Assembly: GCF_031679605.1 (NCBI RefSeq)
Contig: NZ_CP117522.1
Coordinates: forward strand, 4,774,001 to 4,838,000
DNA: 64,000 bases
Reading direction: 5' to 3'
Source: Streptomyces luomodiensis
GTDB taxonomy: Bacteria; Actinomycetota; Actinomycetes; Streptomycetales; Streptomycetaceae
This document shows positions 44,368-53,645 of this stretch, one piece after another. Within the stretch, counting starts at the first letter, position 1, and each line of letters starts with the position of its first letter. A model generated the notes under the pieces. It did no database searches. It had not been told where the DNA came from and worked only from the letters and a program-made list of their open reading frames with translations. Both the position numbers and the translations under genes were made by a program.

Positions 44368-45759
44368 GTGGCCGCGCCCACCAGCCGCAAGTTCCTCGGA
44401 CGCCAGTCGCTGCCCGAGCGGACGTTCGTCACCGACGCACTGCGCACCGAGACGGTCGGCGGTGTGATCCTGCTGGTGGCCGCCGTCGTGGCGCTGATCC
44501 TCGCCAACACCCCGCTGAGCGGCGTCTACGGCGACATCAGGGACTTCTCGTTCGGCCCCCAGGCGCTGCATCTGCGTCTCTCGGTCGCCTCCTGGGCCAC
44601 CGACGGTCTGCTCACGATCTTCTTCTTCGTCGCCGGTATCGAGCTCAAGCGCGAGTTGGTCTCGGGCGAGCTGCGGGACCCCAAGGCGGCGGCGCTGCCC
44701 GTGATCGCCGCCGTCTGCGGCATGGCCGCGCCCGCGCTCGTCTATGTCATCGTCAACGCGAGCGGTGGCGGCAGCCTCAAGGGCTGGGCCGTGCCGACCG
44801 CCACCGATATCGCCTTCGCGCTCGCCGTCCTCGCCGTGATCGGCACCGCGCTGCCCGCCGCCCTGCGCGCCTTCCTGCTCACTCTCGCGGTCGTCGACGA
44901 CCTCGGCGCCATCCTGATCATCGCGATCTTCTTCACCCAGCACATCAACTTCGTCGCCCTGGGCCTCTCCTTCGCCGGCCTCCTCCTGTTCTGGCTGCTA
45001 CACCACAAGGGCGTCCGGACGGCCTGGGTCCATCTGCCACTCGCGGTCGTGATCTGGGCGCTGATGCACGCCAGCGGTGTGCATGCCACGATTTCCGGCG
45101 TCGCGATGGGCCTGATACTGCGCTGCACCGTCCGGGAGGGCGAGGAGCGCTCCCCCGCCGAGCGCATCGAGCACCGGATGCGCCCTGTGTCGGCGGGCCT
45201 GGCGGTGCCGCTGTTCGCCCTGTTCGCGGCCGGTGTGCCGCTCTCCGGCGACGCCGTCGCGGATGTCTTCACCCGCCCCGAGACGCTCGGCGTCGCCCTC
45301 GGCCTCGTCGTGGGCAAGGCCGTCGGCGTCTTCGGCGGCTCCTGGTGCGCCGCCCGCTTCACCCGTGCCGAGCTGAACGAGGAGCTGGCCTGGGCCGATG
45401 TCTTCGCCGTGGCCACCCTCGCCGGAATCGGCTTCACCGTCTCCCTCCTCATCGGCGAACTCGCCTTCCCCGGCGACCCCACGCTCGCCGAGGAAGTCAA
45501 GGCGGCGGTGCTCATCGGCTCGTTGTGCGCCGCCCTGTTCGCCGGAGTCCTCCTCAAGCTGCGCAACACCACGTACCAGCGGCTGTGTCAGGAGGAGGAA
45601 CGGGACGAGGACATGGACGGTATCCCGGACGTCTACGAGCAGGACAGCCCCGAATACCACCTGCGGATGGCCGCCATTCACGAGGCAAAGGCCGCCGAGC
45701 ACCGGCGGCTTGCCGAAGTGGCCGCCGCGGCCGACTCCGGCGACGATGGTCCGGCATGA
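44368..45759 (+). CDS. nhaA: Na+/H+ antiporter NhaA
   Basis: A 463-aa membrane antiporter with about 12 helices. The ion-binding pair is in FLLTLAVVDDLGAILIIAIF (adjacent Asp), and VPTATDIAFALAVLAVIG is the second unwound-helix signature. FFFVAGIELKREL is conserved in NhaA. The C-terminal extension (DEDMDGIPDVYEQDSPEYH) is acidic and typical of actinobacterial members. GTG 44368 has AGGAGG 7 nt upstream. It exports Na+ in exchange for protons. Confidence 0.93.
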   Translation: MAAPTSRKFLGRQSLPERTFVTDALRTETVGGVILLVAAVVALILANTPLSGVYGDIRDFSFGPQALHLRLSVASWATDGLLTIFFFVAGIELKRELVSGELRDPKAAALPVIAAVCGMAAPALVYVIVNASGGGSLKGWAVPTATDIAFALAVLAVIGTALPAALRAFLLTLAVVDDLGAILIIAIFFTQHINFVALGLSFAGLLLFWLLHHKGVRTAWVHLPLAVVIWALMHASGVHATISGVAMGLILRCTVREGEERSPAERIEHRMRPVSAGLAVPLFALFAAGVPLSGDAVADVFTRPETLGVALGLVVGKAVGVFGGSWCAARFTRAELNEELAWADVFAVATLAGIGFTVSLLIGELAFPGDPTLAEEVKAAVLIGSLCAALFAGVLLKLRNTTYQRLCQEEERDEDMDGIPDVYEQDSPEYHLRMAAIHEAKAAEHRRLAEVAAAADSGDDGPA

Positions 45760-45797
45760 TCTGAGAGGCTTGACGCCCGGAGAAATGTGCAGAAGAC

Positions 45798-45833
45798 GTA
45801 GCAAGCACAGACGGCGTACCAAGCACAGACCGC
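45798..45833 (+). repeat. 18-bp tandem duplication before the holin-like gene
   Basis: GTAGCAAGCACAGACGGC is followed immediately by GTACCAAGCACAGACCGC, two mismatches. It lies in the 96-bp gap between nhaA and the holin-like gene. Confidence 0.8.
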
Positions 45834-45855
45834 ACAAGAGCAGAGGGAGATGGCG

Positions 45856-46317
45856 ATGAGCGCAGCCGACGACGGCGGCAACCGCAGCCTCGGCCAGCTG
45901 GTGGCGACGGCGACCACCGAGCTGTCGGCGCTGGTGCACGACGAGATCGCGCTGGCCAAGGCCGAGCTCCGGGTGGGAGCCAAGAAGGCCGCGGTCGGCA
46001 GCGGCGCCGGTATGGCGGCCGGGGTGCTGCTGCTCTTCTCGCTGCCGGTGCTGAGCTTCGCCCTCGCCTACGGCATGCGCTCCTGGACCGGACTCGGCCT
46101 CGCCTGGTGCTTTCTGATCGTGGGCGGTATCTACTGGCTGTTCGCCGGGATTCTGGGCATGGTGGCGCTGCTGAAGTTCAAGAGGGTCAAGGCGCCCAAG
46201 CGGTCGATCGCCTCGTCCAAGGAGACGGCCGCCGTACTGGGCAGCGTCAAGCCGCATCCGCGTGCCGCGAGCAATGGCGGACGCCCCGCGCGGGATGTGA
46301 CACGCTCGTCGGCATGA
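45856..46317 (+). CDS. Phage-holin-family (DUF1469-type) membrane protein
   Basis: About 153 aa. An N-terminal amphipathic stretch (SLGQLVATATTELSALVHDEIALAKAEL) precedes two membrane helices (MAAGVLLLFSLPVLSFALAYG, and LAWCFLIVGGIYWLFAGILG) and a basic tail. This family is named after holins but is chromosomal and of unknown function. ATG 45856 is chosen because GGGAG lies 7 nt upstream, while the ATG at 45850 touches it. The stop overlaps the next ATG (ATGA). Confidence 0.82.
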   Translation: MSAADDGGNRSLGQLVATATTELSALVHDEIALAKAELRVGAKKAAVGSGAGMAAGVLLLFSLPVLSFALAYGMRSWTGLGLAWCFLIVGGIYWLFAGILGMVALLKFKRVKAPKRSIASSKETAAVLGSVKPHPRAASNGGRPARDVTRSSA

Positions 46318-47240
46318 CCGTCCCTGATACCGCCGCGTCGGTCGTACGGCTCGACGGCCCCTGGACCCACCGGGATGTCGCGGCCAACGGCGCGCGCTTC
46401 CACATCGCCGAGCTGGGTGACGGCCCGCTGGTACTGCTGCTGCACGGCTTTCCGCAGTTCTGGTGGACCTGGCGGCACCAGCTGCCCGCGCTCGCCGACG
46501 CCGGTTACCGGGCGGTCGCGATGGATCTGCGCGGAGTGGGCGGCAGCGACCGTACGCCCCGCGGTTACGACCCGGCCAACCTCGCCCTCGACATCACCGG
46601 CGTGATCCGTTCGCTGGGTGAGCCGGACGCCGCGCTTGTCGGCCATGACCTGGGCGGATATCTGGCGTGGACGGCCGCCGTGATGCGGCCGAAGCTGGTA
46701 CGGCGGCTGGCGGTGGCCTCGATGCCGCACCCCCGCCGCTGGCGCTCGGCGATGCTGGCGGACGTCAAGCAGAGCGCGGCCAGCTCGCATGTGTGGGGCT
46801 TCCAGCGGCCCTGGCTGCCCGAGCGCCAGCTGGTCGCGGACGACGCGGCGGCCGTGGGGCGGCTGATCCGGGACTGGTCCGGGCCGCGGCTGCCCGAGGA
46901 CGAGGCGGTGGAGATCTACCGGCGGGCGATGCGCATCCCCTCGACCGCGCACTGTTCGATCGAGCCGTACCGCTGGATGGTGCGGTCACTGGCACGGCCG
47001 GATGGTTTCCAGTTCAACCGGCGGATGAAGCGGCCGGTGCGGGTGCCGACCCTGCATCTGCACGGGTCACTCGACCCGGTGATGCGCACCCGCAGCGCGG
47101 CGGGTTCCGGGGAGTATGTCGAGGCTCCCTACCGCTGGCGGCTCTTCGACGGGCTCGGTCACTTCCCGCACGAGGAGGACCCGATGGCCTTCACCGCCGA
47201 GCTGATCAACTGGCTGAAGGACCCCGAGCCCGACCGCTGA
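46314..47240 (+). CDS. Alpha/beta-hydrolase, epoxide-hydrolase-like (EphE type)
   Basis: A 308-aa hydrolase: LLLHGFPQFWWTWRHQL (oxyanion HGFP), LVGHDLGGYLAW with Asp as nucleophile, as in epoxide hydrolases, and a C-terminal DGLGHFPHEEDP with His. A cap region with Trp and Tyr residues follows the nucleophile. The Asp nucleophile supports epoxide or haloalkane chemistry rather than ester hydrolysis. Rv3670 (EphE) holds the corresponding position in M. tuberculosis, next to MarP. ATG overlaps the previous stop. Confidence 0.86.
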   Translation: MTVPDTAASVVRLDGPWTHRDVAANGARFHIAELGDGPLVLLLHGFPQFWWTWRHQLPALADAGYRAVAMDLRGVGGSDRTPRGYDPANLALDITGVIRSLGEPDAALVGHDLGGYLAWTAAVMRPKLVRRLAVASMPHPRRWRSAMLADVKQSAASSHVWGFQRPWLPERQLVADDAAAVGRLIRDWSGPRLPEDEAVEIYRRAMRIPSTAHCSIEPYRWMVRSLARPDGFQFNRRMKRPVRVPTLHLHGSLDPVMRTRSAAGSGEYVEAPYRWRLFDGLGHFPHEEDPMAFTAELINWLKDPEPDR

Positions 47241-47427
47241 GCGTCATCAGCCGTAGGCATGCCGTACACGTGCTGTCCGCATACCGTCCGCATGCAGTCC
47301 GCATTCCGACGACCCCGCCACGGGTGGCCGAACATCAGTTTTTCGAACAGCCAAATGCCTGGAGCATAGGCCAATTGCCGCAGCCAGCGGCGATTACGGA
47401 CCTTGGGTCACGGGCAGACACGGGGGT

Positions 47428-47631
47428 ATGGGCTGGACGCACGACTACCGTGACGCACCTGACGGCCGCGGCCCCGAGGCCGCCGCTACCGCCAATGCCG
47501 CGCTGAGCGTTTCCGAGCGGGGCGGCTCCGGGCCTACCCAAGGCCATGACCCGAACATCGGGATTCCCCGCATCATCCGCCGCCGGGCCCGGTGGGTCTC
47601 GGCGCGACTGCGCCATCCACGCAGCCGCTAG
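47428..47631 (+). CDS. Possible 67-aa hypothetical protein
   Basis: ATG 47428 after ACACGGGGGT opens a 67-codon frame ending in an Arg-rich tail (IIRRRARWVSARLRHPRSR). Third positions are mostly G or C (roughly four in five), which supports coding, but there is no known domain. It lies in a 440-bp gap between EphE-like and MarP-like genes, whose earlier part (47,241-47,427) shows AT-richer DNA with no gene. Confidence 0.4.
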   Translation: MGWTHDYRDAPDGRGPEAAATANAALSVSERGGSGPTQGHDPNIGIPRIIRRRARWVSARLRHPRSR

Positions 47632-47682
47632 CAGTACCTCGGGCGCGGCCCGGGGCGCCGGCGGCACACCGGAACCCCTGGG

Positions 47683-48882
47683 TCACAGGGCACACCCCTG
47701 GCTGTCCACCGGCTGGTCCGCCGTACGCCCCTTCTCGACGTCCTGGCGCACTTCGTCCGCCGTCAGCGCGTACCCGGTGTCCTCGTCGTCGAGGGACTTG
47801 GCGAAGACCACGCCGTACACCCGCCCCTGCGGGGTGAGCAGCGGACCGCCGGAGTTGCCCTGCCGCACCGTCGCGTACAGCGAGTACACATCGCGGTGCA
47901 CGGTGGAGCGGCGGTAGATGTCGGGGCCATTGGCCTGGATACGGCCGCGGATCCGGGCGGCGCGCACATCGAAGGCGCCGTTCTCCGGGAAGCCGGCGAC
48001 GATCGCGTCGTCACCGGTGTGTGCGTCGTCCTGGGCGAACCGGAGCGCCGGGGCGTGCAACGAGGGCACATCGAGGACCGCGATATCGCGCTTCCAGTCG
48101 TAGAGCACGACCTTGGCGTCGTAGAGCCGGCCCTCGCCACCTATCTGTACGGTCGGCTCGCTGACGCCGCCGACGACATGGGCGTTGGTCATGACCCGGT
48201 TCGGCGCGAACACGAAGCCGCTGCCCTCGAGGACCTTGCCGCAGCTGGGGGCGGTGCCGACGACCTTCACGATGCTCTGCTGGGCGCGTGTGGCCACCGG
48301 GGACCGGGCGAGCGCGGGGTCGGGCTGTGGCACCGAGGTGATCGGCTCATTGGCGAAGGGCGAGAAGACCTGCGGGAAGCCGTTCTGCGCGAGCACCGAC
48401 GAGAAGTCGGTGAACCAGGTGTTCGCCTCGTCCGGAATGACGCGGGAGACCCCGGTCAGCACCTTGGAGGTACGGACCTCCCGGCCCAGGGTGGGCAGCG
48501 AGGTCTGGGCCACGAGGGAGCCGATCAGCCAGGCGACCAGCAGCATCGCCAGGACGTTCACCAGCGCGCCGCCGGTCGCGTCCAGGGCGCGCGCCGGTGA
48601 CCAGGTGATGTGCCGCCGCAGCTTGTTCCCCAGGTGGGTGGTGGCGGCCTGGCCGACCGAGGCGCACACGATCACCAGGACGATCGCCACCACGGCACCG
48701 AAGGTGCCGGGGGATGTCTTGTCGGTGGTGCCGTCCCAGATGAGCGGCAGCAGATAGACCGCGATCAGACCACCCCCGATGAACCCCGTCACCGACAGCA
48801 CGCCGACGACGAAGCCCTGGCGGTAGCCGACGACCGCGAACCATACGGCGGCGAGCAGCAGCAGGATGTCCAGCACATTCAC
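47683..48882 (-). CDS. MarP-family membrane serine protease
   Basis: A 399-aa protein. The N-terminus is a CvpA-like domain with four membrane helices (LDILLLLAAVWFAVVGYRQG and after). A trypsin-like protease domain starts near residue 200 with catalytic His in MTNAHVVGG, Asp in RDIAVLDV and Ser in GNSGGPLL. Cys residues in APSCGK and SQGC may form a disulfide. The M. tuberculosis relative MarP (Rv3671c) is needed for acid resistance; the role here is inferred. GTG 48882. It is convergent with the small hypothetical gene and downstream of a NUDIX gene. Confidence 0.92.
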   Translation of the reverse strand: MNVLDILLLLAAVWFAVVGYRQGFVVGVLSVTGFIGGGLIAVYLLPLIWDGTTDKTSPGTFGAVVAIVLVIVCASVGQAATTHLGNKLRRHITWSPARALDATGGALVNVLAMLLVAWLIGSLVAQTSLPTLGREVRTSKVLTGVSRVIPDEANTWFTDFSSVLAQNGFPQVFSPFANEPITSVPQPDPALARSPVATRAQQSIVKVVGTAPSCGKVLEGSGFVFAPNRVMTNAHVVGGVSEPTVQIGGEGRLYDAKVVLYDWKRDIAVLDVPSLHAPALRFAQDDAHTGDDAIVAGFPENGAFDVRAARIRGRIQANGPDIYRRSTVHRDVYSLYATVRQGNSGGPLLTPQGRVYGVVFAKSLDDEDTGYALTADEVRQDVEKGRTADQPVDSQGCAL

Positions 48883-48894
48883 CGCAACACCGTC

Positions 48895-49581
48895 TCACGC
48901 GCGCCAGTCGAGTGGGACGTGCCTGGCGCGGTCCCAGGGCCGCTCCCAGCCCGCGAAATGCAGCAGGCGATCGATCACTCCGGCGGTAAAACCCCAGACC
49001 AGAGCGCCTCCGACCAGGAAGGCGGGACCCCGGTGACCACTGGGGTGGACGGTCGTGGCCCGGTTCGCCGGATCCGTGAGATCCGCCACGGGAACGGTGA
49101 AGACCCGGGCCGTCTCGGCCGGGTCCACCGGCCCGACCGGACTGGGCCGGCGCCACCAGCCCAGCACCGGGGTGACGACGAAACCGCTCACCGGGATGTA
49201 GAGCCGCGGCAGCACCGCGAAGACCTGGACCCCCGAGGGGTCGAGCCCCGTCTCCTCCTCGGCCTCGCGCAGCGCCGCACGCAGCGGGCCCTCCCCGTCC
49301 GGATCCCCGTCCTCCGGGTCGAGGGCCCCGCCGGGGAAGGAGGGCTGGCCGGCGTGCGAGCGCAGCGAGCCGGAGCGCTCCATGAGCAGCAGCTCGGGGC
49401 CGGCCGGGCCCTCTCCGAAGAGCACCAGCACGGCGGAGGGGCGGCCGCCGCCCTGCGGGGGCGGCAGGAACCGGCTCAGCTGGCGCGGTTCGATCGTCTC
49501 GGCCACCCGCACCACCGGCCGCAGCCACTCGGGCAGCCCATGGGCGCTGATCTCCACGCCCCCGCCGTACGTGCTCGTCAC
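48895..49581 (-). CDS. NUDIX hydrolase, CoA pyrophosphatase-like
   Basis: A 228-aa protein. The NUDIX box is [20 protein letters not shown] with [10 protein letters not shown], and [10 protein letters not shown] matches the CoA-diphosphatase-type signature nearby. A long insertion in the box, Asp/Gly/Pro-rich, is typical of the CoA pyrophosphatase branch. GTG 49581 overlaps the nth stop (GTGA). It likely cleans up oxidised or unwanted nucleoside diphosphate derivatives. Confidence 0.86.
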   Translation of the reverse strand: MTSTYGGGVEISAHGLPEWLRPVVRVAETIEPRQLSRFLPPPQGGGRPSAVLVLFGEGPAGPELLLMERSGSLRSHAGQPSFPGGALDPEDGDPDGEGPLRAALREAEEETGLDPSGVQVFAVLPRLYIPVSGFVVTPVLGWWRRPSPVGPVDPAETARVFTVPVADLTDPANRATTVHPSGHRGPAFLVGGALVWGFTAGVIDRLLHFAGWERPWDRARHVPLDWRA

Positions 49582-50492
49582 TCGGCGGCTCCCAGGGGGG
49601 CGGCGGGACGGCCGGGGTAGTCGGACGGCGGACGCAGGCGCTGGCCCGGCTGGCCGCCCATCTCGTACTTCAGCAGCTTCTTCGCCTTGTCCGGGTCGGT
49701 CTCTCCCTCCCCGTACGCCGGGCAGAGCGGGGCGATCGGGCAGGCGCCGCACGCGGGCTTGCGGGCGTGGCAGACGCGACGGCCGTGGAAGATGATGCGG
49801 TGCGAGAGCATCGTCCACTCGCTCTTGGGGAAGAGCGCGGCGATCTCCGCCTCGACCTTCTCGGGGTCCTCCTGGGCGGTCCACTTCCAGCGCCGCACCA
49901 GCCGCCCGAAGTGGGTGTCCACGGTCAGGCCCGGCACCCCGAAGGCGTTGCCGAGCACCACATTGGCCGTCTTACGGCCGACACCGGGGAGGGTGACCAG
50001 GTCCTCCAGACGGCCCGGGACCTCGCCGCCGAAGCGGTCACGGAGGGCGGCGGACAGGCCCAGCAGCGATTTGGCCTTGGCGCGGAAGAAGCCCGTGGGC
50101 CGGATCAGCTGCTCCAGTGCCTCCGGGTCGGCGGCCGCCATGTCCTCGGGCGTCGGATAGGCGGCGAAGAGCGCGGGAGTGGTCTGGTTGACCCGCAGAT
50201 CGGTGGTCTGGGCGGACAGGACCGTGGCCACCAGCAGCTGGAAGGAGTTCTCGAAGTCCAGCTCGGGATGGGCGTACGGATACACCTCGGCGAGCTCGCG
50301 GTTGATGCGCCGGGCGCGGCGGACGAGGGCGAGCCGGGACTCCGGTCGGGCGCCTTGCGAACTCTTGACCGATTTATGCGGTTTCGCCACTTCTGTCGAT
50401 TCGGCGGATCCTTGTTCGCCCACAGCGGAATCACGCGATGCGGTCACCCGTCCGGCCCCCTTGCCCTGTGCTCTCACCGGCGTATTGGACAC
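49578..50492 (-). CDS. nth: Endonuclease III
   Basis: A 304-aa DNA glycosylase/AP lyase. The HhH and catalytic Lys lie in [18 protein letters not shown], the catalytic Asp in [11 protein letters not shown], and a 4Fe-4S cluster is bound by C-x6-C-x2-C-x5-C in [17 protein letters not shown]. It removes oxidised pyrimidines. The N-terminal 55 residues ([20 protein letters not shown]) are Ser/Lys-rich and absent from most bacterial Nth. GTG 50492 is the longest start; internal GTGs are possible. It overlaps the NUDIX gene and is divergent from crp. Confidence 0.93.
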   Translation of the reverse strand: MSNTPVRAQGKGAGRVTASRDSAVGEQGSAESTEVAKPHKSVKSSQGARPESRLALVRRARRINRELAEVYPYAHPELDFENSFQLLVATVLSAQTTDLRVNQTTPALFAAYPTPEDMAAADPEALEQLIRPTGFFRAKAKSLLGLSAALRDRFGGEVPGRLEDLVTLPGVGRKTANVVLGNAFGVPGLTVDTHFGRLVRRWKWTAQEDPEKVEAEIAALFPKSEWTMLSHRIIFHGRRVCHARKPACGACPIAPLCPAYGEGETDPDKAKKLLKYEMGGQPGQRLRPPSDYPGRPAAPLGAAE

Positions 50493-50671
50493 CCGGCCAG
50501 CCTAAGCCCAGCCACTGACATCCGCCCCGGCCGCCGCGAAGAGGCCCCCAATCGGACCCCTGCCGCACAGCCCGGCAGGCCAGTGCGTCAAACTTGTGAT
50601 TGATCGCACTGTTTTACCGTCCGGCATCATGGGGACGTCGGTCCCCTGTGCATGTCGACAAGGAGAGACTC

Positions 50672-51346
50672 GTGGACGACGTTCTGCGGCGCGCCCCGCT
50701 CTTCGCGGCGCTCGATGACGAGCAGGCCGCTGAGCTGCGCGCCTCCATGGGAGAGGTCACCCTCGCGCGAGGTGACGCGCTCTTCCACGAAGGGGACCCC
50801 GGCGATCGCCTGTACGTGGTCACCGAGGGCAAGGTGAAGCTCCACCGCACCTCTCCCGACGGCCGCGAGAACATGCTGGCCGTGCTCGGTCCCGGCGAGC
50901 TGATCGGCGAGCTGTCGCTGTTCGACCCCGGCCCGCGCACCGCCACCGCCACCGCCCTCACCGAGGTCAAGCTCCTCGGCCTCGGCCACGGCGACCTCCA
51001 GCCGTGGCTGAACGCCCGGCCCGAGGTCGCCTCCGCGCTGCTGCGCGCGGTCGCCCGGCGCCTGCGCAAGACCAACGACCAGATGTCCGACCTGGTCTTC
51101 TCCGACGTCCCCGGCCGGGTCGCCAGGGCCCTGCTGGACCTGTCGCGCCGCTTCGGCGTGCAGTCGGAGGAGGGCATCCACGTCGTCCACGACCTGACCC
51201 AGGAGGAGCTGGCCCAGCTGGTCGGCGCCTCCCGCGAGACCGTCAACAAGGCGCTCGCCGACTTCGCGGGCCGCGGCTGGCTGCGGCTGGAGGCGCGCGC
51301 GGTGATCCTGCTGGATGTCGAGCGGCTGGCCAAGCGCTCCCGCTGA
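50672..51346 (+). CDS. crp: Crp/Fnr-type regulator (cAMP receptor protein)
   Basis: A 224-aa regulator, the same length as S. coelicolor Crp and close to it as I remember it (MDDVLRRAPLFAALDDEQ). The cyclic-nucleotide domain has GELIGELSLFDPGPRTATATA with the phosphate-binding RTAT; the C-terminal helix-turn-helix is DLTQEELAQLVGASRETVNKAL. GTG 50672 has AAGGAGAG 4 nt upstream. In Streptomyces Crp acts in germination and in antibiotic gene control. It is divergent from nth; a strong terminator follows. Confidence 0.95.
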   Translation: MDDVLRRAPLFAALDDEQAAELRASMGEVTLARGDALFHEGDPGDRLYVVTEGKVKLHRTSPDGRENMLAVLGPGELIGELSLFDPGPRTATATALTEVKLLGLGHGDLQPWLNARPEVASALLRAVARRLRKTNDQMSDLVFSDVPGRVARALLDLSRRFGVQSEEGIHVVHDLTQEELAQLVGASRETVNKALADFAGRGWLRLEARAVILLDVERLAKRSR

Positions 51347-51380
51347 CGCCGGACGGAGACGCCCGCGGAAACGGATCGTG

Positions 51381-51410
51381 AGGGCCCTGCCGGAATCCCG
51401 GCGGGGCCCT
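51381..51410 (+). terminator. crp terminator
   Basis: AGGGCCC-T-GCCGG pairs with CCGGC-G-GGGCCCT around AATC. It lies 35 nt after the crp stop. Confidence 0.85.
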
Positions 51411-51512
51411 TACGGCGCTCCGGAACGGCGCTCCCGAACGATGTCCCGGCACGGCGCTCCGGGAACGGCGCTCCGGAACAATGCCCCGGCACGGCGCTCC
51501 GGAACGGCGTAG
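51411..51512. repeat. GGAGCGCCGT-type minisatellite
   Basis: Between crp and the MBL gene, GGCGCTCCGGAACGGCGCTC-type blocks alternate with ATGTCCCGGCA and ATGCCCCGGCA blocks. A two-step unit of about 39-40 bp is repeated. No gene. Confidence 0.85.
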
Positions 51513-51517
51513 CGGCC

Positions 51518-52348
51518 TCAGATCAGCCCGTGCTCGCGCAGATACTCCAGCTGGGCCCGGACCGACAGCTCCGCCGCCGGCCACAGCGACCGGTCCACGT
51601 CCGCGTACACATGCGCCACGACCTCCGAGGGCGTCCGGTAGCCGTTCTCGACCGCCGTCTCCACCTGGGCGAGCCGGTTGGCGCGGTGCGCGAGGTAGTA
51701 CTCCACCACGCCCTGGGCGTCGTTCAGCACCGGTCCGTGGCCCGGCAGGACCGTGTTCACCCCGTCGTCCACGGTCAGCGACCGCAGCCGCCGCAGCGAG
51801 TCCAGATAGTCGCCGAGCCGCCCGTCGGGATGCGCGACGACGGTGGTGCCCCGCCCGAGCACCGTGTCGCCCGTAAGGACCGCGCCATCGGCCGGAAGGT
51901 GGAAGGACAGCGAGTCGGCGGTGTGGCCGGGCGTGGGCACCACCCGCAGCTCCAGGCCGCCGGTGGATATGACGTCCCCCAGCTCCAGCCCCTCGTCCCC
52001 CAGCCGCAGCGCCGGGTCCAGCGCCCTTACGGACGTCCGCGTCAGCTCGGCGAAGCGCGCCGCGCCCTCCGCGTGGTCCGGATGGCCATGGGTGAGCAGC
52101 GTCAGCGCGACCCGCTTGCCCGCCCGCTCGGCCGTCGCGATGACCTCCTTGAGGTGCGCGTCGTCGAGCGGCCCGGGGTCGATGACGACGGCGAGGTCGG
52201 AGTCGGGCTCGGCGACGATCCAGGTGTTGGTACCGTCCAGCGTCATGGGGGAGGCGTTCGGCGCCAGGACGCAGACGGCCCGGTCGGTGGCCGGGCCGCC
52301 GATGGCGCCCCCGCGCGGCTGACCGGGCAGAGCGGATGCGTACGTCAT
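51518..52348 (-). CDS. MBL-fold metallohydrolase
   Basis: A 276-aa protein with the metallo-beta-lactamase core TLLTHGHPDHAEG (HxHxDH), LTGDTVLG, and LPGHGPVL. A C-terminal winged-helix-like part is present (GYRTPSEVVAHVYADVD), as in LACTB2-type enzymes. ATG 52348 overlaps the NUDIX stop (ATGA). Rv3677c holds the corresponding position in M. tuberculosis. Function is unproven; nuclease or hydrolase activity is possible. Confidence 0.88.
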   Translation of the reverse strand: MTYASALPGQPRGGAIGGPATDRAVCVLAPNASPMTLDGTNTWIVAEPDSDLAVVIDPGPLDDAHLKEVIATAERAGKRVALTLLTHGHPDHAEGAARFAELTRTSVRALDPALRLGDEGLELGDVISTGGLELRVVPTPGHTADSLSFHLPADGAVLTGDTVLGRGTTVVAHPDGRLGDYLDSLRRLRSLTVDDGVNTVLPGHGPVLNDAQGVVEYYLAHRANRLAQVETAVENGYRTPSEVVAHVYADVDRSLWPAAELSVRAQLEYLREHGLI

Positions 52349-53391
52349 GCGGAAGATCCCCCCGTGGCGCGCGGAATGTGCCTGGTGAACTCATCATGAC
52401 CCGGCCAGCTCAGCACCAGCTCCCCGTTCTCCACCCGCGCCTGGGCCAGGATCGGCTTCAGGTCCCGGTCCGCGGCCGCGGCCAGCGCCTCGGCGACCGA
52501 GCCGTGGGCCGCGAGCTGGCGCAGCGTCGCGATCGTGGGCGGCATCATCAGCAGCTCGCCCCGGTCGTAGCCGTCGGCCGCGTCGATCGGACGGATCCAG
52601 ACGGTCCGGTCCGCCTCCGTGGAGGCGTTACGGGTGCGCTGCCCCCGCGGCAGCGCAGCCACGAAGAACCAGGTGTCGTAGCGGCGCGGTTCGAACTCCG
52701 GGGTGATCCAGCGCGCCCAGCAGCCCAGCAGATCCGAGCGGAGCACGAGCCCCCGGCGGTCCAGGAACTCCGCGAAGGACAGATCCCGGGCGACCAGCGC
52801 CGCGCGGTCCGCCTCCCAGTCGTCCCCCGTCGTGTCCGCGACCACGGTGTGCGGTGTCGGGCCCGCCAGCAGGATCCCCGCCTCCTCGAAGGTCTCGCGG
52901 ACCGCCGCGCACACGATGGCCTGCGCCTGCGTCGGCTCGTCGGGGTCCAGGCCCAGCCGCCGCGCCCACTGCGCCCGCGAGGGTCCGGCCCAGGTGACCA
53001 TGCGCTCGTCGCGCGGGTCCACGGAGCCGCCCGGATAGGCGTACGCGCCTCCGGCGAAGGCCATGGAGGCGCGTCTGCGCAGCATGTAGACGGCGAGCCC
53101 GCCGGGCCCGCCCGCCGCGTCCCGTACGCCCTCCGCGGGCGCCTCAGGGCCGTGCGCGGCCCTTGCGGGCCCCGGCGCCGCCGCGAGCTTCTCCGCCGCG
53201 TGCTCCCCGTCGCCGTCCTGCCGGCCCTGCGGGTCCTGCGAGTCCTGCCGGTCCTGTTCAGGTTGTCCGTCCCGCAGCAGCAGCACGGTGGCGGCCCGGC
53301 GCGGTGTCACCGGTGTGAGCTCACCGGCCGACAGGAGGCGGATCCGCTCGGGCCATTCGGGCGGGTACCACTGGCCGTTCGTAGTGGACAT
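52345..53391 (-). CDS. NUDIX hydrolase with low-complexity insert
   Basis: A 348-aa protein with a NUDIX box split by extra sequence: AYPGGSVDPRD, then CAAVRETFEEAGI (RExxEEAG). The insert at residues 43-90 (QPEQDRQDSQDPQGRQDGD) is a Gln/Asp run coded by CAGGAC/CAGGACTCG-type repeats. It is the longer actinobacterial NUDIX type. Starts MSTTNGQWYPPEW. Operon with the MBL gene by ATGA overlap and with the RidA/DUF4177 genes nearby. Confidence 0.85.
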   Translation of the reverse strand: MSTTNGQWYPPEWPERIRLLSAGELTPVTPRRAATVLLLRDGQPEQDRQDSQDPQGRQDGDGEHAAEKLAAAPGPARAAHGPEAPAEGVRDAAGGPGGLAVYMLRRRASMAFAGGAYAYPGGSVDPRDERMVTWAGPSRAQWARRLGLDPDEPTQAQAIVCAAVRETFEEAGILLAGPTPHTVVADTTGDDWEADRAALVARDLSFAEFLDRRGLVLRSDLLGCWARWITPEFEPRRYDTWFFVAALPRGQRTRNASTEADRTVWIRPIDAADGYDRGELLMMPPTIATLRQLAAHGSVAEALAAAADRDLKPILAQARVENGELVLSWPGHDEFTRHIPRATGGSSA

Positions 53392-53499
53392 GGCCGGATG
53401 CTATGCGCTCACGGGCTGATGTTCGAGTGGCTCCGACGGCGCCACGCCGGGGGCGGTCCGGGCACGGCGGTCCGGGCACGGCCGTCGCACCGGCCCGCC

Positions 53500-53645
53500 C
53501 CTCCCCGCGCCGACCTACGCATCCCCGCGCCGGCCCACGCACCCGCGCGCCGACCCGCGCATCCCCGCGCCGGCCGGCCCGCCCCCGGCTCCGCTCGCTG
53601 GTCCGCGACCTCGACCTGGATCTAGTCCGCGACCTCGACCTGGAT
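53500..53645 (-). repeat. Repeat array spanning the RidA stop
   Basis: A 24-bp unit (ATCCAGGTCGAGGTCGCGGA, then C-T/C-AG on the gene strand) occurs twice in tandem at 53,598-53,645. The first copy ends in the RidA stop TAG, the second in CAG. Farther away (about 53,505-53,580) a second array repeats CGCGCCGACC with GCATCCCCGCGCCGG. Confidence 0.9.
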
